Source: Macrosoma leucophasiata
Lineage: Eukaryota > Arthropoda > Insecta > Lepidoptera > Hedylidae
NCBI GenBank assembly: GCA_036365455.1
Contig: JAWQUS010000032.1
Location: forward strand, 13,772,001-13,836,000
Reading direction: 5' to 3'
DNA length: 64,000 nucleotides
Part shown: positions 1-9,377 of the stretch, in pieces
Layout: every line of letters starts with the position of its first letter
Numbering within the stretch: position 1 is the first letter of the stretch
The notes under the pieces: generated by a model
Databases searched by the model: none
What the model saw: only the letters and a program-made list of their open reading frames with translations
What the model was told of the DNA's origin: nothing
Translations under genes and position numbers: made by a program

Positions 1-43
1 CCGGAATGTCATCGGCCTCGCGGGGCCAGAGATAGGGTCGGGA

Positions 44-254
44 TCAGGGGCGGGCGCGGCGCGAAACGCGTCGGCGCGTTGTATTGTTGGCGGTTTGTGC
101 AGTGTGATTCTGTAAATGATTGTTCATAGCGGCGATGGCCAACGTGGTCTCATCGTCCGGATCTTTTAAGACGTGCCTTGGACGTCTCCTTTTGGCGCGA
201 TCAAAAGGAGTGTAAATCGCGGCCGCTCTGACCAGCGGATTCTGGTGGTAGAAA
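44..254 (-). CDS. candidate terminal coding exon of an unidentified host gene
   Basis: An open minus-strand frame of about 69 codons runs from just after a splice-acceptor-like TTTATCAACTTTAG (AG at 255-256) to a TGA at 44-46. The peptide begins FYHQNPLVRAAAIYTPFDRA and continues with a basic KRRRPRHVLKDPDDE stretch, an Ala/Asn/His-rich segment and an Arg-rich C terminus. The segment is GC- and CpG-rich, in sharp contrast with the AT-rich DNA that follows, as expected for coding sequence beside an intron. It has no methionine start, so it would be the last exon of a gene whose other exons are not visible here. I do not recognise the protein. It could also be a fragment of a retrotransposon ORF. 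No upstream exon could be found by eye. Confidence 0.35.
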
Positions 255-256
255 CT

Positions 257-1145
257 AAAGTTGATAAAAAAATCATGGCAAGATCCATGAAGGAAAAATA
301 TGTTTCGTTATTTTCAAAATAAGATCTATTTTTTTAAATCAATATAATTTATGATTTTACAAACTTTTTTTTTCTATTTTTTTTATAATTAATCCCCAAA
401 TATTACGCTCCTATAGGTATTCAAAATGTATTTATTTACGTTGCACTTGTTTGGACCACTGATATATTATGTGAACTAAATTTGAACTCAACCGGCTTCG
501 TATTTTTGGGAAAAAAAGGGGTTTTGATAGACGAAAAACAGACGACGACGAGTTATTTTCTCTTTTAAAGGCAGTGAAACCTTCATAACAATTCCAGTTT
601 TTTAAAAATAAGGTTTTCTTAAGTTTTAAATAGATGCTGCATCTCTGCTTAGCTTTCGTAGTCACGTTCCTGTATGCATTCAGAAAGTTACAAAGTTATT
701 ATAAAGGCAAAAGATCTCTTGTTTGTAAAATATAATCCACGAACAGACGACCATCTGATATAAAAACAAAGTTTATTAAACTTCAGTTGTCAAAACAAGA
801 TTGGCGACAAGTTCAATGGTCTAGAATTACAAATTGTTTTAACTATATAAGCTTTTAGAAATTTTAGGACAGTGAAGTTGTAAATTCTAGCACTAAAGAA
901 AATCTAAAAAAGTCTAAAGAAAGTATTCTAGTAACTTCTAGCCATTATTTTAATCGGAGCTTCATTTTACTAGCCCGCTTTTTTAAGTGAGATTGTTTTA
1001 TAAATTGATGAACGCATCGGCTACACGCACGAAAAAGTGTCACGTTCCGCCCGAGCCGAGCGTGCAAGCGAGAGCACGGAACAAGCGCTGGAGAGGTGCG
1101 ATCGGCTTAAGCGTTCGGCTTTTGACGCATTTTTCCTTATTACTT
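257..1145. other. AT-rich stretch without recognised feature
   Basis: Low-complexity A/T runs and short unsupported open frames only. If the 44-254 exon is real, this would be its intron. Around 1030-1110 there is a short GC-richer patch that I cannot assign. Confidence 0.5.
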
Positions 1146-1149
1146 AATA

Positions 1150-1342
1150 ATAATAAAAAAATACGCTTACACACACAGCCTCACACTAGGAATAAACCTG
1201 TGTCGTGGTTGCCATTGTACACATACAACACAAACACCCAGACCCGAAACAAATCTTTAGGCCATACAAATATATCACGGTACGGGGATCGAACCCGCGA
1301 CCCTTTGAATCAAACGGTCGTCTCACACCGCTGGACAACCAT
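1150..1342 (-). mobile_element. D-family tRNA-derived SINE
   Basis: Read on the minus strand, a tRNA-like head with a B-box-like GGTTCGATCCCCG is followed by the family body (TTTGGATGGCCTA-like, then TTTCGGGTCTGGGTGTTTGT and ACCTGTG..ACACGGTTTA-type sequence) and ends at an A-rich tail whose complement lies near 1150. The same body recurs at 51216-51408, 51818-52020 and 18046-18195. Confidence 0.75.
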
Positions 1343-1402
1343 GTTTTTTTAATGGACTCACGTAGGCGGCTCCTAGCAAAGTCCCCATCACTTTACTGGA
1401 TG

Positions 1403-1638
1403 ATTTCGCATTAACACATGCTTGTGAAATATATTTTGTTTTTAAAGAAAAATGGAAAGAAAAATTTGACTTCAGGCGAGACTCGAACTCGCGACCTACT
1501 GGGAATCTAGTCCAGCCGCTCTTCCAATTGAGCTACTGAAGCCCTGCCCGATTTGTCAAATCTTTCCTTCACATCTATTGCATTGCTTTATGGTAGCAGC
1601 AGCGCCATCTATTACCAACTATGCTAGTTAGGCAACTT
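1403..1638 (-). mobile_element. B-family element with tRNA-like domain
   Basis: This copy matches those at 11626-12213, 14480-14849, 28845-29066 and 60005-60376. The tRNA-like core is 1469-1542 (minus). Its 3' flank ends at the family-constant AACACATGCTTGTGAAATAT. The other end stops inside the shared AGATGGCGCTGCTGCTACC region, near GTTGCCTAACTAGCATAG. Ends vary on the 5' side between copies, as expected of 5'-truncated retroposition. Confidence 0.75.
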
Positions 1639-1888
1639 GGATCTTGGATCTATCTTATCGTCTTTCATATGGAGCCATCTCATCATCTCCATCTTCCATA
1701 TGGATTTTCATTTTAAGTCGTAAGAAATAAGAATTAAAGCATGAAGTTGAAAAGTCATTGATACATTGCCACACAAAGTAAAAGAAAAGATAGAATATGA
1801 CGTCACAGTATAGATACAAAATTTACATTGTGATGACGTGGTCAGACTTACCTACACGTGTATGACAGTAAGCCTTGCAGAACATGAC

Positions 1889-1984
1889 AACTTGACATTT
1901 TAGGAAATTTGGAATTTTGCGAACTTGACATTTTGGGAATTTGGAATTATGGGAACTTGACATTTTGGGAATATGACATTTGGA
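1889..1984. repeat. 32-33 bp minisatellite, three units
   Basis: AACTTGACATTTTGGGAA-type units begin at 1889, 1922 and 1954, giving spacings of 33 and 32 bp. Units differ by a few substitutions, so the array is local and modestly old. The flanking 1640-2115 holds nothing else that I recognise. Confidence 0.75.
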
Positions 1985-2115
1985 CTGAAACGAAATTTCA
2001 ATTAAAAGACCTTTTAGATTATCAAAGATATTAACTCAAGCTACAAAACTACAAATAGATAACAATATAATCCACAATTTCTTTTATCGTTGTAAAGAGT
2101 TTTTATTCTTGAAAT

Positions 2116-2660
2116 TTTTCACTGGTGGAAGAGTGCAGCTAGTGTCAGAGCTTCAAGGCGTAGGCACCACCCCATTACCTAATCTCTCTGCTGCCTAATG
2201 GTAGTATTCAGTAATGTCATGTGCCAGTAAGATGGTAATAGGTAAGGCGGCCAACTTTCTGAAAATAGCATGCGGGACCTTTAATGGATAGATAGGGTAC
2301 CTATGGTGAATGCGAAGTATGAAGTTTTGTCAGTATACGTACCAAAATTACATCAAAACACAAAACTTACATAAAAAATGGAATTCACACAACTTTGCGG
2401 GACTATTTTATTCATTCTTGCAAAGCGGGATTAAATCCGGCATTACGGGGCGGTCCCGGAGAATCCGGGACGGTTGGCCGCCTTAGTAATAAGTGTATGG
2501 CCCCGTAATAATTATCGCAGGCAAAACAACTTAGGCCTCAGGGATGGAAACGCATCCGCATATTGACCTCCCGTTTTTGCGTAGATGTTTATAGTCTGCA
2601 GGCGTCACTTACCATCCATGGAAAGGGAACTGCATGTTGCTTGTTGCAAAATGTCATCTA
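2116..2660 (+). mobile_element. A-family retroposon, split by MITE M1
   Basis: A diverged A copy: head near 2118 (ACTGGTGGAAGAG), GGCGTAGGCACCACC, then the mid-section up to 2242. It resumes at 2486 with the GTATGGCCCCGTAATAATTA section and TAGTCTGCAGGCGTCACTTA before a lost poly(A). The interruption is the 243-bp element at 2243-2485. Confidence 0.8.
2243..2485. mobile_element. M1: hAT-like MITE inside an A copy
   Basis: Terminal inverted repeats are TAAGGCGGCCAAC and GTTGGCCGCCTTA (13 bp, perfect). The flanks are GTAATAGG (2235-2242) and GTAATAAG (2486-2493), an 8-bp target duplication with one mismatch. No coding capacity is seen. Eight-bp TSDs are usual for the hAT superfamily; the assignment to hAT is inference. 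Confidence 0.75.
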
Positions 2661-2724
2661 CAACGATAGTGTAGACTTGTAGGCTCTGGTAGAGTCACCA
2701 TTTTTCTCGGCAACAGTTCCTACC

Positions 2725-3014
2725 ATAGAGCAACACGGGCCACCGGCCGCGGCGGACTGGAGAGGAGTAGCCATAGCGTTTATTACCGATCCAAAACAGT
2801 CTGTCATTTTTTGTGGGGGGAAATACGTGTGACACACACTCGCACTACACAAATCGAATTACTACGCAACTCACTCCTTGACTTTAACAAAATAGATAAA
2901 AAAAATTACGCACACATTTAAATATCTGGGCGACAGGTACTTTAACAGAGGGGAAAGCCTGTATATGGCTATTCCCCTCCGGTCCGCCGTGGCCGATGGC
3001 CCGTGTTGCTCTAT
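2725..3014. mobile_element. M2 foldback MITE, full copy
   Basis: Long inverted arms: ATAGAGCAACACGGGCCACC on the left and the complementary GGCCCGTGTTGCTCTAT on the right, with homology extending about 50 bp inward through the GGCCGCGGCGGACTGG region. The core carries CGTTTATTACCGATCCAAAA and CAGTCTGTCATTTTTTG. Related copies are at 25263-25437, 26090-26385 and 62235-62335. No protein is encoded. Confidence 0.8.
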
Positions 3015-3721
3015 GTACTCGTGGACATGTCCAGCGAGTTTCATGAACTTGAAGCAGCACATACTATGTCATGTAATTTAGAAATGCGAAAGTGATTCTG
3101 TCTGTCTGTTACGATTTGTCAAAAATTAAATCGAAACCGTGAAACAGTTAAGATGTAATTTTTGACAGAGATACTTGTAGTTTGAATCCATTGGCTACTT
3201 TTGGTGTAACATTTTGGATGCAAAACCAAAGAACACGTGGAGTCACGGTATTTTTTTTAGTTTGTTGACCTAGTAAAAGTAAACATCGCTTAAAAATAAA
3301 TCTCTTTTGTTACAAATATGTAGGCGGAAAAGGGACAAAGGTCGCACTGAACAGTGCGACTTAAGAGGCATATAAAAATAATTTTAATTTCGATGTTGTG
3401 TTTAGGGACCACTTGGAAGGGACATTAAGATTGGGTTTTATTAGATTTCCCATATTTGGGTAAAAAGACCGTTTTTACGGAAAAATCTCCCCGCGCGTCG
3501 ACCTCGATTACCAAGACAGCATGAGCGTAAGATGATGTGACAGGACGGAGTATCTTCACATTAACTGGAGATGAACAAGCTATTTTTCTATCATCTTTAT
3601 AAAGTTTCGTAACTTAAAAATAAAAAAATATCAGTTATTAGTTAAGTACCATAAATAAATGCAAGACATGTAAATATAAGGTTTATTATAAAATGTTATT
3701 CATAGTGAACTAAGAAAAACA
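3015..3721. other. stretch without recognised feature
   Basis: AT-rich DNA with no supported gene or repeat copy that I can match inside the window. Confidence 0.5.
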
Positions 3722-4543
3722 ATCTCATTGGTGATAGAGTTCCAGTGTCGGAACAAGAGGGGGCAGGCACCACCGCGTTCCCCCCCGAGGGTTTCCGCCT
3801 TGTCGTGGCGGGGGGGCTCAGTACCCGGTGGTTGTCCCCACACCGGTGAAGCCAAGAGGAACCCAGAGAGGGGGCGGCGTTTGGCGTGGCTCTGCCCGCC
3901 ACTCGTTGCTGTGGAGAGGAGACGGCTGGGGAGGAGGTGTACGGGTATTTCGTTGGCCCTGCACCCTATCCCCAGCCGCCTAACGGTGGTCCCGCCGTCA
4001 GATGGTGACGTGGTGGGAAGGCGGCTGGGGAAGAGGTGTATGGGTGTGTTGTTGGCCCTGCACCCTATCCCCAGCCGCCTAGCGGTGGTCCCGCCGCTCG
4101 ATAGGGACGTGGTGGGGCCGCGGGGGGGCGGTTGAAGGTCAGTTCATCCCTGTCACTCCCGCTCCCCCGGGGCCGGACAGAGTGCCCCTGGACTCCTCCA
4201 CCCGGACGTCTTAGGACGCCTGGCGTTGTGAGTGGTCGGGGCAGGGACCTTTGGGTGTCGGACTAGGGGATGTCCGTCGCCCAAATGGAGATAGGTCCCA
4301 AGCTGGGTGGCGTGCACGTGTTCCGCACGCCACTAGTGTTGGTTGGAGCCAAAGAGCTCAACCTGCGGAGGGCTCGGAAACGAGCAGCCGCCGGCGGGGT
4401 CGCGAATGTGTGCGTAAGCGTTCCCGTGACCCCGCCACTGATGGCGGAAGAGTCGGAACACCGCGGGGTTTTAGTGAGTACGAGTCTCACACTACCCGCC
4501 GTCGTTTCCCCTAGACGGCGGGTGCCCATGAGGGTTTCCCCGC

Positions 4544-4582
<39 letters not shown>

Positions 4583-4785
4583 CCACCGCGTTACCTAATC
4601 AATTTGCTCCGGTAATGTTCAGCTCTAACGTTTCCGGGTAAATAGTAATAAACTATCAAAGAGGCAATCATTAAATCTCAAGGGTGGCAACGAATCTGCA
4701 TTTAGTTCTCTGGTTTTTATGTAGGTGACAGAATTCACTTACTGTCAATATGAACTGAATGCTTATTTTGCATTCCATCATCCTA
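3722..4785 (+). mobile_element. old A-family copy, split by a GC-rich retroelement
   Basis: The A head (GTGATAGAGTTCCAGTGTCG, AGGCACCACCGCGTT) is followed at 4593 by the A continuation ACCTAATCAATTTGCT and the distal body (GTGGCAACGAATCTGCATTT, then TTCACTTACTGTCAATATG). It is more diverged than most A copies in the window, so it is an old insertion that later served as a target. Confidence 0.75.
3780..4578 (+). mobile_element. GC-rich poly(A) retroelement with 14-15 bp TSD
   Basis: The insert ends in 33 consecutive A (4546-4578). It is flanked by AGGCACCACCGCGTT on both sides (3765-3779 and 4578-4592, the first A of the right copy being shared with the tail), the hallmark of target-primed reverse transcription. 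The start, CGAGGGTTTCCGCCTTGTCG, recurs at 55578-55960. A tandem duplication with a 101-bp period lies at about 3910-4110 (GGCCCTGCACCCTATCCCC at 3954 and 4055). There is no reverse transcriptase frame. It is probably a non-autonomous derivative of a non-LTR element; an R1-like origin is a guess. Confidence 0.8.
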
Positions 4786-4794
4786 ACAAAAAAT

Positions 4795-5112
4795 CCGACC
4801 AAGTGCTAATCGGAATCGCACACGAAGGTTTCCGTACATTTGTAGTATGGGAGATCCCCTTAAATATTTATTTAATTTTAATTATTTATTTTTGAAGTGA
4901 ATTTAGAACAAAATGTTCTGTGAATATTTCAATCACCTACACTGTTAAATACCGTTATTTTACGTTTTTAAAAAAATTACATTTGTTTTATGGGAGCCCC
5001 CTTAAATATTAATGATATTCTCACGGTTAATGAGACCGACAGACAGACAACCTGTTGACAGACAGACAGGCGGACAGCGGTGGTAAGCTAAAAAGAAGTA
5101 TAACTTCTTATA
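4795..5112 (+). repeat. K-family dispersed repeat, degraded
   Basis: It starts with AAGTGCTAATCGGAATCGCA and CGAAGGTTTCCGTAC, as in the K family, and ends with a GACAGACAG run and GCGGTGGTAAGC near 5090. Other K pieces are at 7780-7990, 11250-11420, 19000-19345 and 59240-59480. These look like one widely dispersed lepidopteran non-coding repeat. Confidence 0.55.
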
Positions 5113-5127
5113 GTAGTGACACGACCG

Positions 5128-5166
5128 ACCAAATCCGGTGTCGCTACACACGACCGGATTTGGTCC
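5128..5166. repeat. 12-bp perfect inverted repeat
   Basis: GACCAAATCCGG and CCGGATTTGGTC face each other across a spacer of about 15 bp. Related CCAAATCCG/GAATCCG motifs continue to 5205. Downstream, 5410-5515 is an unassigned GC-richer patch; nothing else is recognised up to 5667. Confidence 0.6.
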
Positions 5167-5667
5167 GGCTGACCGAATCCGCTGTCCACTCCGTACCAAA
5201 TCCGCACGTGTGTTACGACTATTAAGTGCGTGCATAAGACATACTTATTTTCTTTGGATATAAAATCAATGTATGGATTTTGCCATGATTCTTTGTGTAC
5301 CTAGGTCTTAATTGAAAACAAGAATCATAATTCCAATCTCCAATGTTACTCAAAAATAACTCTATCTCCAACGTTCTAGCCGTCCAGCTTATATGAATAG
5401 TCCACATGCGACATTAGGCACCAGTAGGCGTGACTTGAAGGCACTGAGGGGTGAACGGCCGCCTCGCTGGGAAAATGCCGACTGCGCCGCGCCGCTCACT
5501 GCGCATCCATAATAGGAGAGCATGGAATAGAAGTTGTCTCATTTACTCTTACCTGTTTATGTTCCCCTGGTATTTATTACTTTAATACCGAATCCGAAAT
5601 ATTTTTGCGGCATTGGCATTGTGGAATTGAGATTGGGATTGAGAACCATAAAAATTAATTAAATATC

Positions 5668-5880
5668 TATCTATACAAATAAATAAAATTGGAGTGTCTG
5701 TTTGTAATATTAAAATAACCGCTTTTTACTAAATGCATATATGTATACACGGTACATATACCAAAATAACATTTTTTACAATTTTTGTCTGTCTGTCTGT
5801 TTGGCGAGGCTAATCTTGGAAACGGCTGGACCGATTTTGATGGGACTTTCACGGGCAGATAGCTGATGTGATAATAACTG
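5668..5880 (-). mobile_element. E-family retroposon 3' part
   Basis: On the minus strand: ATAGCTGATG..CCCGTCAAAATCGG-type segment, (CAGA)n, AAAATGTTATTTTGG, then ATTACAAACAGACACTCC and a tail of AATTTTATTTATTTGTATAG. It has a single internal unit and lacks the hairpin head, so it is truncated. Confidence 0.7.
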
Positions 5881-5984
5881 ATATATTTATGAAATGGAAT
5901 AAAAATGACTTCCTAATGGGGTATTTAGTAAGTTTTATAGTAGGGACGTAAATCGATCTCAATTTTACTTAGTTGCCTATCAAA

Positions 5985-6245
5985 TAATGGCCGTATCTGA
6001 ATGATAAAATAAATCAAAATGCTGTTCGTTAGTCTCGCTAAATCTCGAGAACGGCTCTACCAATTTGGCTAATTTTGGTTTTGAATGATTTTTAGAAGTC
6101 CAGGAAAGGTTTAAAAGGTAAGAAAATATTAAGAAATTGAAGGGAAATAGTAAAAACCACAATTTCATTTTCTCATGCAAATAGTCCGTATCTATAAAAC
6201 CTTTCACACATATCATTCTAAGGCAATACGAAGTTTGCCGGATCA
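5985..6245 (-). mobile_element. E2-family RTE-like 3' end
   Basis: The complement of CCGGCAAACTTCGTATTGCC (near 6228) and of ACTATTTCCCTTCAATTTCTT matches 59590-59836 and the host of the mariner at 26759-28230. It lacks coding sequence. Confidence 0.7.
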
Positions 6246-8010
6246 CCGGATTTAGTACGAAAATATAAAAATAGGTGTATCCATAATATGAATGAAATGT
6301 TCAAGGTCATCGGTGCATTTTAAGACATTAATCTGAATCATATTCGCCATAGGAATGGATAAGTCACTTTAGTTAAGTAATAGCCTAATAGTAGACAATA
6401 AAAGCCATGATTAACAGAACAGCACCCACTCTCAGAGAATGTACCACGGCAGTCCGTGTCCATTGTGTACTTCGGTAATAAAATATTGCGTGTCGTCAAA
6501 AGTTTAGTCACTTTTTCTATATATTTAGGAAAATGCAGAGATTGAGGAATTATTCTTTTATATCTGATAGAAGTGCTATAGAAAAATCTGCACAAAAACC
6601 TGAGATCTAAAAGCAGATAGTTGCCACCCCTGAACCATGACTTATTTTGCCTCTACGACAGACTATCGATAGTAAGTCGAACCGAAAGACAATAGATGCG
6701 AACATGGTGGATAGAGTTTATAGAGATTGTCACACAGTCAATGTGGAACTGATAGAGAGCGCTTTTTCGTTAAGAATGTTGAATAGTTTACTGTTATACA
6801 GTTTTACTGTAATTCCAAAAAAAATGTTGTAAAAATACATAAATATTGTCAATTATTGTCCTTTAACATGTTCCCGATAACTAACAGATTTTAGGATATT
6901 ATGACAATTGAAAACTTTGGGAGTGGTGAAACGAACTGAAAACAACTTATATAGGTATATATTATAAAATTACTGAAAATTATGACGTCATGCGATTTCA
7001 TGGTAAAAACACCTGTGTGTCATCAATACTGCGCTTTTGTACAAACATTGCATAATAAAACAATTTGTTGATTGTTTTTTTTTTAAGTTATACGAGTACG
7101 TTCACGGCAAGTTCCTTCTATATAATAATAAGTACCGAATATTATCTTTTGAATCGGCTGGACTGGTTTTGGGGAGATCGCAGGTTTGATTCCTGCCTAA
7201 AGTCAGTTTTTTCTTTCCATTTTGTAAATTTTATATTCATTCGCATGTAAATGAATATAAAATGAATATATATTGCGAATGAATAACTGAAGTATGAAAG
7301 TATGTCTATTCGTATTTCTAATTATTTTACTAACATAAAACTGAAACTTGTTGCGGGACAGAATATGATTTTTCAGCAGCCAGATACCTATTAGATATTT
7401 ATTTTGTATAAAAATGAGGTCATGACGATTTCATTTTTAATTTTTTAATTTGTTAATATCTCGTATTAATTACCAAGCGATCATAAAATATGTGTTCAAT
7501 GGAAACATCCTGAAAGTCGCATTGGCGCGTTTTGATAGCGATTGATGTCCCACCATTAGTGTCAAGGCCATCTCGATATATATAAGCTTTCCAGAGAATT
7601 CCATTCGTGGCTAATCGGTCAAGAATAACGCAAAATTAACAACTTTAACTCATGGCCTTGTAGCGAAAGTTTCGCATTTATATTTCATCGGATTCAGTTA
7701 TTCTTAATTCTAGACCATGACTGTGTTAGGAAAAAATACGGGCAATATACGGGCGAATTAAGAACCTCCTCCTTTTTGAAGTCAGTTAAAAAGTGGCCGA
7801 GTGCAATTCGGACTCGCCCATACTAGCACGTAATATTATTTGCAGTTTTTAAAAAATCATATCTCAACAACTTTTATCAATGTCTTGCTCAAACTAAATT
7901 TCGTTATAAAGTTTCTTTACAAACTATACAACATATTTAGGAATTTTAAAAATTAAAGCCGAGGGAGGCATTTTACCACGTTACTTTCACACGACTGACT
8001 TTTAGAAAAT
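6246..8010. other. AT-rich stretch with two small repeat remnants
   Basis: A decayed B fragment at about 7145-7226 keeps GATCGCAGGTTTGATTCCTG and the downstream TTTTTTCTTTCCATTTT. A K-like start (AGTGGCCGAGTGCAATTCGG) lies at about 7790-7820. The remainder, including several short open frames, shows no supported gene. Confidence 0.5.
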
Positions 8011-8024
8011 GAGTTTAAATTTAA

Positions 8025-8348
8025 CTGCCTCGGTAGCCTAGTGGTAGTAGGCCACTACTACTGCGCTGAGGTCCTGGGTTCGATTCCCGGGTTGGGGGTT
8101 ATCAGAGATAATGGTGAAAAAAGCCTTTATCTCTGGTTCTATTTGGATTTTTCCATTTTCTGGAAATTTCCCAGTACCTCAGTTTGGTAATGTGCCCGGA
8201 GATGTCAACAGGCTCGCCACCTGTTACATGGGCCAAAACGTAACCGGCGAATCGTGGGTGTTTGCATGTATGCTTGAATGCATGCATTTACCTCTGCCTA
8301 CCCCTTCGGGGATTACAGGCGTGAAGTTACGTTTTTTTTTTACGTTAC
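8025..8348 (+). mobile_element. C-family tRNA-derived SINE with 14-bp TSD
   Basis: The tRNA-like head has GGTAGCCTAGTGGTAG (A-box region) and GGTTCGATTCCCGG (B box). The body contains CCATTTTCTGGAAATTTCCC, the CGAATCGTGGGTGTTTGC segment and the terminal TTACAGGCGTGAAGTTACG. GAGTTTAAATTTAA flanks both sides (8011-8024 and 8349-8362), so the insertion edges are certain. Pol III transcription is expected of the class. Confidence 0.9.
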
Positions 8349-8384
8349 GAGTTTAAATTTAAAGACCTTAATGTACATTTTTTT

Positions 8385-8674
8385 ACTGGTGGTAGAGCTC
8401 CAGTGACGGAGCTCGCGGGCGTAGGCACCACCGCATTACCTGATTTACTTGCCGCTAAATGGTAGTGTTCAGCACTATCGTGTTCCGGTCAGGTGGTAAT
8501 GTACGGCCCTGTAATTTCCGGCACAGAGGCATAACACCTTAGGCCTCAGGAGTGGTAACGCATTTGCATTTTGACCTTGGTCTTTGTGTGGGTGTCTATA
8601 GGCTGCAGTCATCACTTAACATCAATGTGAACTGCATGCTTGTTTGCCACTTCAATAACATAAAAAAAAAAAAA
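8385..8674 (+). mobile_element. A-family retroposon, full length
   Basis: A complete copy from ACTGGTGGTAGAGCTCC to CATAA(A)n. The head can fold: GAGCTCC..GGAGCTC inside GGTGGT..ACCACC. The layout parallels lepidopteran Bm1-like short repeats as I remember them. No coding capacity. Confidence 0.9.
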
Positions 8675-8799
8675 TTTGCAAAGATCTGTCTATACCCCGC
8701 AGTAGCCATACGTAGGTATAGGTTTGATGAAATATTTTAGTTTCTATTCCAAGTATGGATACAGAACTGCAAAAATATATCCCCAGTTTTTGTTTGAAA

Positions 8800-9052
8800 G
8801 GAAGATGGCAAACAAGCATGCGTTTCACATGGATGTTAAGTGATGACTGCAGCCTATAGATATCTGCACAAAATGTAGATGCGTCGCCATGAGACCTAAG
8901 TTTTTATGTCTCAGTAATAGTGATTACGGGATAATACCTACATTACCATCTAACCGGAACACGATAGTGATGAACACTACCATTTGGTGGCATATAGATT
9001 AGGTAATGCGGTGGTGCACTCAAGCTCGTGCACTGGAACTCTACCACCAATA
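8800..9052 (-). mobile_element. A-family retroposon, minus strand
   Basis: Starts with GGCAAACAAGCATG (complement of the 3' part) and ends with the complement of the head, CTACCACCA. It lies tail-out next to the plus copy at 8385-8674, so the two form a loose inverted pair. Confidence 0.85.
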
Positions 9053-9069
9053 ATTATTTTTATTTATTT

Positions 9070-9377
9070 ACTAGCTATGCCCGCAACTTCGTGCGCGTGA
9101 GTATTTATGATTGTTCAGTATCTCCCCGGAAGAAGTCGTGGGCGCAGCTAGTATAAAAGTAGCCTAAGTTATTCCATATTACATAAGTTATCTTCCAGTG
9201 AAAGTCCCGTCAAAATCGGTCTAGTCGTTCCCGAAATTAGCCCCAACAAATTCTTCATATTTTCTCACCTTTAAAACATTCCCTGGACTTCCAAAAATCA
9301 TTCAAAATCAATATTAGTCAAATCTGTCCAGCCATTCACGCGTGATGCCGTGACCAAGGAAAACGGGGACTATAATA
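9070..9377 (+). mobile_element. E/E2 retroposon hosting a mariner
   Basis: It begins CTAGCTATGCCCGCAACTTC, contains the hairpin partner GAAGTCGTGGGCGCAGCTAG and the CCCGTCAAAATCGGTC segment, then switches to E2-type sequence (CCCTGGACTTCCAAAAATCA). It breaks at 9377, where the mariner begins; a short ATATATATGTATAG tail resumes at about 10652. Confidence 0.65.

Noticed and set aside
3696..4641. Several overlapping open frames of 68-135 codons in the GC-rich block
   Set aside because: GC-rich non-coding retroelement DNA gives long frames by chance; the frames overlap on both strands, include the poly(A)-encoded poly-Lys, and show no domain.
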